A DNA stretch of 64,000 nucleotides from Roseateles_B flavus (GTDB lineage Bacteria > Pseudomonadota > Gammaproteobacteria > Burkholderiales > Burkholderiaceae_C). The position numbers and the translations under genes are program-made. This document shows, piece after piece, positions 58,910 to 64,000 of the stretch. Under the pieces are notes generated by a model, which was not told where the DNA came from, searched no databases, and saw only the letters and a list, made by a program, of their open reading frames with translations. Numbering within the stretch: position 1 is the first letter of the stretch; each line of letters begins with the position of its first letter. The stretch lies in assembly GCF_039872765.1 (NCBI RefSeq), contig NZ_JBDPZC010000003.1, positions 310,001 through 374,000 of the forward strand, in the 5' to 3' direction.

Positions 58910-60655
58910 TCAGGCCTTGTGCTTCACATAGCGGCCCGGCGCGGGCTCGATGGCCTTGTGCTGGCGATTGCCCGGCGTCTTGGGCGCAGGCTTCATCGCG
59001 CCGGCATGGCTGGCCAGCCAGTGCGACCAGTCGGTCCACCAGGAGCCGGGATGCTCGACGGCGGTCTCCAGCCACTGGCCAGCCTCGGCGGGCAGGGCCG
59101 CGGTCTTGCCGGTCCAGAAGCTGCGCTTCTTCTTGGCCGGCGGGTTGATCACGCCGGCGATGTGGCCCGAGGCGCCCAGCACAAAGCGCTTCCGGCCCTT
59201 GAAGACCTGAGTGCTGCGGTAGGCTGCGTCCCAGGGCACGATGTGGTCCTCGCGCGAACCGTAGATGTAGACCGGGGCCTCGATGGCGCCAAGGTCCAGG
59301 CGCTCGCCGCAGACGGTCAGCGCGCCGGGCTTCTTCAGCTCGTTCTGCAGATAGGTGTGGCGCAGGTACCAGCAGTACATGGGGCCGGGCAGATTGGTCG
59401 AGTCGCCGTTCCAGTAGAGCAGGTCGAAGGCCGGCGGCGCCTCGCCCTTGAGGTAGTTGCCCACCACGTAGTTCCAGACCAGATCGTTGGGCCGCAGGAA
59501 GCTGAAGGTGGTGGCCAGCTCCTGCCCCTTGAGCAGGCCGGGGCCTTTGGGCGCATCGGGGCCGATGCTCATCTCGCGCAGGCGCACCGAGCCCTCGTCG
59601 ACGAAGAGGTCCAGCACGCCGTTGCTGGCGAAGTCGATGAGGGTGGTCAGCAGGGTCACGCTGGCCGCGGGCTGCTCGCCGCGCGCGGCCAGCACGGCCA
59701 GGGCGGTGGCGAGGATGGTGCCGCCCACGCAGAAGCCCAGGGCGTTGATCTTCTTGCTGCCGCTGATGGCCTGCACCGTGCGGATGGCCTGGATGGCGGC
59801 CTGCTCGATGTAGTCGTCCCAGGTCCAGCCCGCGCAGGACTCATCGGGATTGCGCCAGCTCACGACGAAGGTGCGGTGCCCCTGCTCCACGGCATAGCGG
59901 ATCAGGGAGTTGTCCGGCTGCAGGTCGAGGATGTAGTACTTGTTGATGCAGGGCGGCACCATCAGGAAGGGCAGCTCGTGCACCTCCTTGGTCAGGGGCT
60001 TGTACTCGATCAGCTGGAAGAAGTCGTTCTCGAAGACGACGTCGCCGGCGGTGGTGGCCACGTTGCGCCCCACCTCGAAGGCGGACTCGTCCGTCTGCGA
60101 GACATGGCCGCGCTGCATGTCCGCCCACAGCAGCTGCATGCCGCGGGCGATGCTCTCGCCCTGGGTCTTGAGCGCCAGCTGCTGAGCCTCGGGATTGAGG
60201 GCCAGGAAGTTGCTGGGCGCCGAGGCATCGACAAACTGCTGCACCGCGAACTTGATGCGGGCACGCGTCTTGTCATCCCCCTCCACCTGCTCGGCCATGC
60301 GCTGCAGGGTCTGGGCATTGAGCAGGTAGAGCTGGGCCGTGAAGGCCGCGACCGGATTGCTGCCCCAGGCCTCGCTGGCGAAGCGCCGGTCCGGCAGCTT
60401 GGCGGGATGGCCGGCAGAGGCAGTAACGGCCTGGTTCCACAGCCCGCTGGCTTGGCTGAGGTAGTCCTTCTGCAGGGCTGCCCAGGCATCCACGGGCACC
60501 TTCAGGCCGGCGAAGGTCTTCATCGCCTCGCCCATGCCGGCCTGGAAATCGGCGGCCATGTGCTCGGCCATCTTGCCGGCGGCCTCTGCGGCAGCACCCA
60601 GGGAGAAGGGATCGGTGGCGGATGCGGCGCCCGCATCCTTGCTCTTGGAATTCAT
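58910..60655 (-). CDS. phaC: Class I poly(3-hydroxyalkanoate) synthase
   Basis: 581-residue polymerase (class I, C. necator 589). The variable N-terminus (MNSKSKDAGAAS) is followed by the PhaC N-domain (FASEAWGSNPVAAFTAQLY). The alpha/beta hydrolase core has the lipase-like box G-F-C-V-G-G (catalytic Cys), Asp in YGSREDHIVPW, and His in GASGHIAGVINPP. It starts after GCGAGGAGACAC. It is first in phaCAB; PhaR and phasins are not in the window. Confidence 0.98.
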   Translation of the reverse strand: MNSKSKDAGAASATDPFSLGAAAEAAGKMAEHMAADFQAGMGEAMKTFAGLKVPVDAWAALQKDYLSQASGLWNQAVTASAGHPAKLPDRRFASEAWGSNPVAAFTAQLYLLNAQTLQRMAEQVEGDDKTRARIKFAVQQFVDASAPSNFLALNPEAQQLALKTQGESIARGMQLLWADMQRGHVSQTDESAFEVGRNVATTAGDVVFENDFFQLIEYKPLTKEVHELPFLMVPPCINKYYILDLQPDNSLIRYAVEQGHRTFVVSWRNPDESCAGWTWDDYIEQAAIQAIRTVQAISGSKKINALGFCVGGTILATALAVLAARGEQPAASVTLLTTLIDFASNGVLDLFVDEGSVRLREMSIGPDAPKGPGLLKGQELATTFSFLRPNDLVWNYVVGNYLKGEAPPAFDLLYWNGDSTNLPGPMYCWYLRHTYLQNELKKPGALTVCGERLDLGAIEAPVYIYGSREDHIVPWDAAYRSTQVFKGRKRFVLGASGHIAGVINPPAKKKRSFWTGKTAALPAEAGQWLETAVEHPGSWWTDWSHWLASHAGAMKPAPKTPGNRQHKAIEPAPGRYVKHKA

Positions 60656-60896
60656 GTGTCTCCTCGCGGAAGGAACGGCCGCCGGGGCAGCGCCGTTCAT
60701 GACAGTCTCGCACCAGGGTCCGGGACCTCGGGCCGGGCCTCGCCGCCGGGGGGGCTCACGTCGTGAGCCAGCTCGGCAAGCATAGCCAGGCAAGAAGCTT
60801 GCCACAGTCCTTGTTGTACGCTTGAAAACTTACCTTCTTATGACGCTCGCGATTCGAGGATCGCGAGGCAAGCCTCCCGCCCCTCTTCCTTCGTCC
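60656..60896. other. Divergent intergenic region between phaC and the small membrane protein
   Basis: Several perfect short stems occur: GGTCC-G-GGACC, GCTCAC-GTC-GTGAGC (about 60757-60771), GGCAAG-AAG-CTTGCC (60788-60802) and CTCGCGAT-N6-ATCGCGAG (60846-60867). A minus-strand TATGCT near 60783 could be the phaC -10. The operators, if any, are not identified. Confidence 0.4.
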
Positions 60897-61211
60897 ATGT
60901 ACCTCATCGCGATCGCCTGGCTCTACGTTGCCCTCATGATGGCCCTGGCCGAAGCCAGCAGTCCGCAGGGCAGCCTCTTCGGGGCCCTCATCACATTCCT
61001 GCTCTATGGCGTGGCGCCGATGGCGCTGGTGCTGTACCTCGTCGGCACACCAGCGAGGCGCCGGGCGCGGCACCTGGCCGAGGCCCAGGCCGCGGCATCG
61101 GCCCGTGCGCTGGCTCAGCCCGTGAGCGAGCCTCCCGCAGCCTCAGGCCAGGGTGATGGCGGCCACCATGCGCCCGCTGAGCCGCTCCCGCCGGTAGGAA
61201 AAGAACCGTGA
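60897..61211 (+). CDS. Small membrane protein of unknown function
   Basis: 104 residues from MYLIAIAWLYVALMMALAE. Two hydrophobic helices (about 1-17 and 26-48, LFGALITFLLYGVAPMALVLYLVG) are followed by an Arg-rich stretch (TPARRRARHLAEAQ) and a disordered tail. It is probably an inner-membrane protein. Its 3' end overlaps the end of pgeF by 69 bases on the other strand. Similar short proteins exist next to pgeF in Burkholderiales, as far as I recall. Confidence 0.65.
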   Translation: MYLIAIAWLYVALMMALAEASSPQGSLFGALITFLLYGVAPMALVLYLVGTPARRRARHLAEAQAAASARALAQPVSEPPAASGQGDGGHHAPAEPLPPVGKEP

Positions 61212-61928
61212 GGGATCGCTGAAGGTGCACCAGCGGCCACCGCCCTGGCGCGTGACGCCGGCCGCCCGCAGACGCAGCGCCGCCAGCGCCGCCAGGTTGG
61301 CCCGCCAGCGCGGCTCGCCCGCCGCATTGGGCTGGTAGCGGAAAAGCTGGCCCTGGGCTGCGCCCAGGTCGGCGCCCGGCTCGACGCCGAAGGCCTCCAG
61401 CACGTCCGCCCCCACCTCGAAGGCCTCGGGGCCGATGCAGGCACCGAGCCAGGCCTGGATCTCGCCCGGCTCGCAGCCCGAGGCCTCGCACAGGGCCTGC
61501 ACGGTGTTCTCGAGCACGCCGCCGGCCAGGCCGCGCCAGCCGGCATGTGCGCCGCCGACCGCCTTTGGTGCAGCGAAGAGCACCGGCAGGCAATCCGCCA
61601 CCTGAATGGCGCAGCCCAGCCCCGGGATGGTGCTGATGCAGGCATCGGCCTTGGGCACACGTGCCTCCGGACGCGCCCACTCGGGCTTGAGCGTCAGCAC
61701 CTTGCTGCCGTGAACCTGGGGCAGAAAGACCAGCTGCGCGCCCAGCGCCTCGGCCACGCGCCGCCGGTTCTCCTCGACGGCCGCGGGCTCGTCCTGCACC
61801 GCCGAGCCCACATTGAGGCTGGCATAGGGACCGGTGCTGACGCCGCCGGCACGCGTGCTCATGAGGGCGCGCACCTGGGGCGCCTCCCAGTCGGGCCGGA
61901 TCCAGTCAGGGTGGATCGCCACGCTCAT
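61143..61928 (-). CDS. pgeF: Peptidoglycan editing factor / purine nucleoside phosphorylase (YfiH)
   Basis: 261-residue laccase-domain protein. The zinc residues are in VHGSKVL (His), VADCLPVL (Cys) and GGAHAGWRGLAGG (His). Recent work on the family reports nucleoside phosphorylase/deaminase or peptidoglycan-editing activity. Its ATG overlaps the maiA stop by 4 bases, so they are coupled although functionally unrelated. Confidence 0.95.
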   Translation of the reverse strand: MSVAIHPDWIRPDWEAPQVRALMSTRAGGVSTGPYASLNVGSAVQDEPAAVEENRRRVAEALGAQLVFLPQVHGSKVLTLKPEWARPEARVPKADACISTIPGLGCAIQVADCLPVLFAAPKAVGGAHAGWRGLAGGVLENTVQALCEASGCEPGEIQAWLGACIGPEAFEVGADVLEAFGVEPGADLGAAQGQLFRYQPNAAGEPRWRANLAALAALRLRAAGVTRQGGGRWCTFSDPSRFFSYRRERLSGRMVAAITLA

Positions 61929-62563
61929 TCAGCGTCCGGGCAGGCCGAGGGCTGGGTCTTGGCGAAGGCGTCCAGCTTCATGCAGGCCTCATGGATGCGC
62001 ATCACCGTGGGCACGTGGTCCAGGCGAGCATGGAAGCGCTGGGCATTGAAGACCTGGGGCACGAGCAGGCAGTCGGCCATGCCGGGGGTGTCGCCGAAGC
62101 AGAAGGCGCCTGCACGTTCCTCGCCCACCAGGCGGCGCTCGACCACCTCCAGGCCGGTCTCCACCCAGTGGCGGTACCAGCGGTCCTTGTTCTCGTCGCT
62201 GACGCCCATCTCCTGCGTCAGGTAGCGCAGCACGCGCAGGTTGTTGAGCGGATGGATCTCGCAGGCGATGTCCTGGGACAGCGCGCGGACGTAGGCCCGG
62301 TCCAGGGCCTCGCGGGGCAGCAGGGGCGGCTCGGGATGGGTCTCGTCCAGGTATTCGATGATGGCCATGGACTGAGTGACGCTGGCCTCGCCGTCACGCA
62401 GCAGGGGCACCAGGCGCGAGGCGGAGACCGCGGCGTAGGACTCCTTGAACTGCTCGTTCTTCGCCAGGTGCACGCTGCGGTAGTCGTAGTCCAGACCCTT
62501 GAGCGCCAGGGCGATGCGCACGCGGAAGGAGGCGGAGGAGCGGAAGTAGTTGAAGAGTTCCAT
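61925..62563 (-). CDS. maiA: Maleylacetoacetate isomerase (zeta-class GST)
   Basis: 212-residue glutathione-dependent enzyme from the tyrosine/homogentisate pathway. It begins MELFNYFRSSASFRVRIALALKG with the SSxS catalytic motif of zeta GSTs. VPLLRDGEASVTQSMAIIEYLDE is the glutathione site, and CEIHPLNNLRVL is typical. Other genes of the pathway are not in the window. It is divergent from the Nudix gene. Confidence 0.95.
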   Translation of the reverse strand: MELFNYFRSSASFRVRIALALKGLDYDYRSVHLAKNEQFKESYAAVSASRLVPLLRDGEASVTQSMAIIEYLDETHPEPPLLPREALDRAYVRALSQDIACEIHPLNNLRVLRYLTQEMGVSDENKDRWYRHWVETGLEVVERRLVGEERAGAFCFGDTPGMADCLLVPQVFNAQRFHARLDHVPTVMRIHEACMKLDAFAKTQPSACPDAE

Positions 62564-62645
62564 GATCGTTCGGATGACGGGTGATGGGCGCCCGAGTGCC
62601 GGAGTGCTGCCAGGGGCCGATCCCGGTATGTTGCCACGGGCCCGC

Positions 62646-62660
62646 TACACTGGATCGATG
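62646..62660 (+). promoter_or_regulatory. -10-like TACACT placed for a leaderless Nudix mRNA
   Basis: TACACT (62646-62651) is 6 bases before the ATG at 62658. There is no ribosome binding site. A TTGCCA at 62631 is too close for a -35. Confidence 0.45.
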
Positions 62661-63206
62661 TTCCTCACCCGACGCTTCAAGCATTGCCCCAGCTGCGGCA
62701 GCCAGGTTGACTACCAGGTGCCGGCCGACGACAACCGCGAGCGGGCCACCTGCACCGTCTGCGCGGCCATCCACTACGAGAACCCGCTCAATGTGGTGGG
62801 CACCCTGCCCGTGTGGGAAGACCAGGTCCTGCTGTGCAAGCGCGCCATCGAGCCGCGCTATGGCAAGTGGACGCTGCCGGCCGGCTTCATGGAGCTGGGC
62901 GAGACCACCGCCGAGGGCGCGCTGCGCGAGACCGACGAGGAAGCCGGCGCCCGCATCGAGCTGCAAGGGCTCTACTGCGTGCACAACGTGGTGCAGGCCG
63001 GCCAGGTCCACCTCTTCTACCGGGCACGGCTGCTGTCCCCCGCGTTCAACCCCGGCCCCGAGACGCTGGAGGCCCGCCTCTTCCGCGAGGACGAGATCCC
63101 CTGGGACGAGCTGGCCTTCCGCACCGTGCGCGAGACCCTCGTCTGTTTCTTCGAGGACCGCCGCGGCGGCCAGGGCTACGGCCTGCACAGCGCGGACATC
63201 CGCTGA
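62658..63206 (+). CDS. Nudix hydrolase with N-terminal zinc ribbon
   Basis: 182-residue protein. The N-terminal ribbon has CPSCG (11-15) and CTVCA (about 33-37). The Nudix box spans about 76-98 (GFMELGETTAEGALRETDEE) with all catalytic residues. The arrangement is that of the NUDIX-Zn-ribbon group near NudC. The substrate is probably a nucleoside diphosphate derivative. Upstream in-frame codons are out-of-context. Confidence 0.93.
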   Translation: MFLTRRFKHCPSCGSQVDYQVPADDNRERATCTVCAAIHYENPLNVVGTLPVWEDQVLLCKRAIEPRYGKWTLPAGFMELGETTAEGALRETDEEAGARIELQGLYCVHNVVQAGQVHLFYRARLLSPAFNPGPETLEARLFREDEIPWDELAFRTVRETLVCFFEDRRGGQGYGLHSADIR

Positions 63207-63233
63207 AGACCGCGCTGCCTGCCGCCCTGAGGC

Positions 63234-64000
63234 TCAGGGCTTGATCATCTGCCCCGTCGCCCAGGGGCCGGTGATGCCGTCGATCTCGATGTCCCATAGC
63301 GCCTGGGCGTCCAGGCCGTCGTTGACGCCCTCTGCGTAGACCTTCAGCGCCAGGCTGCGCAGCATGATGACCAGGCCGCGCACGAAGGCGGCCCGCGAGG
63401 CATCGCCGGAGATGCCGGAAACCACCGCGGCGTCCAGCTTCACATAGTCCAGCCCGGCCTGGTAGAGCCGGTCGACCTGGGCCAGGCCCGCGCCGGCATG
63501 CTCCAGACCCAGCACCACGCCCAGCGGGCGGATCTGCCGGCCCAGCTCATGCAGCAGCTCGAAATGCAGCTGCGCGGCCGACTCCCCCAGCTCCAGGCCC
63601 AGGCGGCGCGCGGACTGCGGCGACTGGAAGACCAGCTCGCGCAGCCGCGCCACGAAGCCCCCCTCCTGCAGGGACGCCGGCGCCAGGTTCACGCAGCGGG
63701 GCTGGCCGTCCTCGGCGATCGCCGTCAGCGCCAGCTGCACGGCGCGCAGGTCAGTCTCGGCACTGAGCTTGCTGCGCAGCGCCAGGGGCAGCCAGCGCGC
63801 CGCCTGCAGGAACTCGCCCTGCGGCAGCAGCTGCAGCTGCAGCGGGCATTCCCAGTGCAGCAGCAGGCCCTGGCGGTCCATCACCGGGAAGGGCTGCAGG
63901 CGGGCACGGCCGGCGTCCAGACAGTCGCTGATCTGCTGGCGCCAGACGCGTTCGCCCTGGGCCGGCTGGTCTTCGTCCGCCACGCGCTGGAAGGCCACGC
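63234..64000 (-). CDS. EAL-domain protein, C-terminal part, degenerate active site (partial)
   Basis: The last 255 residues of an EAL protein; its N-terminus is beyond the right edge. The fold is recognisable: PRCVNLAPASLQ, LGLELGES, LDYVKLDAAVV and VYAEGVND. But EAL reads E-C-P (HWECPLQL) and the DDFGTG loop reads L-E-H-A-G-A-G, so the metal-binding Asp pair is lost. Catalysis on c-di-GMP is unlikely, and a binding or regulatory role is likelier. The end lies 27 bases after the Nudix stop in convergent orientation. Confidence 0.85.
   Translation of the reverse strand, partial: VAFQRVADEDQPAQGERVWRQQISDCLDAGRARLQPFPVMDRQGLLLHWECPLQLQLLPQGEFLQAARWLPLALRSKLSAETDLRAVQLALTAIAEDGQPRCVNLAPASLQEGGFVARLRELVFQSPQSARRLGLELGESAAQLHFELLHELGRQIRPLGVVLGLEHAGAGLAQVDRLYQAGLDYVKLDAAVVSGISGDASRAAFVRGLVIMLRSLALKVYAEGVNDGLDAQALWDIEIDGITGPWATGQMIKP

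Noticed and set aside
62560..62580. Half-site CGAACGATC in front of maiA
   Set aside because: Only one arm of the operator seen at 16157 and 27957 is present and it overlaps the start codon, so it is probably chance.
1..64000. CRISPR arrays, insertion sequences, prophage, toxin-antitoxin or defence genes
   Set aside because: No direct-repeat arrays with spacers, no transposase or integrase reading frames, and no recognisable defence genes were found on either strand.

Overview
The window is a gene-dense, very GC-rich chromosomal stretch with no phage, insertion sequence, CRISPR array or RNA gene that I can see. It looks like a Burkholderiales betaproteobacterium, probably of the Rubrivivax/Leptothrix/Roseateles (Sphaerotilaceae) type. 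The grounds are the E. coli-like thrS-infC-rpmI-rplT-pheS-pheT order, a phaC-phaA-phaB operon, glnA followed by ntrB-ntrC, and two HAMP-type chemoreceptors. The genus is an inference; no rRNA is present to settle it.

Layout. 1-5.8 kb (minus strand): the translation cluster thrS, infC, rpmI, rplT, pheS, pheT, with structured leaders or spacers before thrS, rpmI and pheS, and an infC that appears to start at AUC. 5.8-9.8 kb: a glycine-zipper lipoprotein, a patatin-like phospholipase and a TonB-dependent receptor. 9.9-16 kb: Tex, a flavoprotein, and a tightly coupled NADP-oxidoreductase/GNAT/SDR operon. 16.3-20.7 kb (plus): two tandem methyl-accepting chemotaxis proteins and a solitary periplasmic binding-type protein. 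20.7-35.7 kb (minus): an acyl-CoA island holding two hotdog thioesterases, an SDR, a large acyl-CoA dehydrogenase, a thiolase, a FadB-type protein, a complete Liv-type ABC transporter and an AMP-forming acyl-CoA ligase. This looks like an uptake, activation and beta-oxidation route for a carboxylic acid.

35.8-39.7 kb (plus): selO-msrB-yciB-bolA-ppiC, partly joined by 4-base overlaps. 40-45.1 kb: a YbbA/LolD-type ATPase divergent from tesA, a FecR/DUF6600-type protein with a glutamine repeat, peptide deformylase and a metallo-beta-lactamase-fold hydrolase. 45.1-50 kb: nitrogen control (ntrC, ntrB, a DUF4124 protein, glnA), with a sigma-54 promoter and NtrC-type sites before glnA. 50-55.7 kb: a molybdopterin-binding-domain protein, a CysZ/EI24 membrane protein, a sterol-desaturase-family protein, a deacetylase coupled to a YncE-like propeller, and an AIM24-family protein. 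55.8-60.7 kb: an IclR regulator convergent with phaCAB (polyhydroxybutyrate synthesis). 60.9-64 kb: a small membrane protein, pgeF-maiA, a Nudix hydrolase and the C-terminal part of a degenerate EAL protein cut by the right edge.

I found no clearly new multi-gene system. The most interesting signals are regulatory and structural: a shared 19-base promoter/operator module before the fadB-type and curA-type operons; palindrome-rich intergenic elements around stop codons, including a 141-base element with 27-base terminal inverted repeats that exactly fills the IclR/phaB gap; a LivF with Arg in place of the Walker A Lys; four genes whose -10-like box lies 6-7 bases before the start codon, suggesting leaderless mRNAs; and attenuator-like leaders in the translation cluster.
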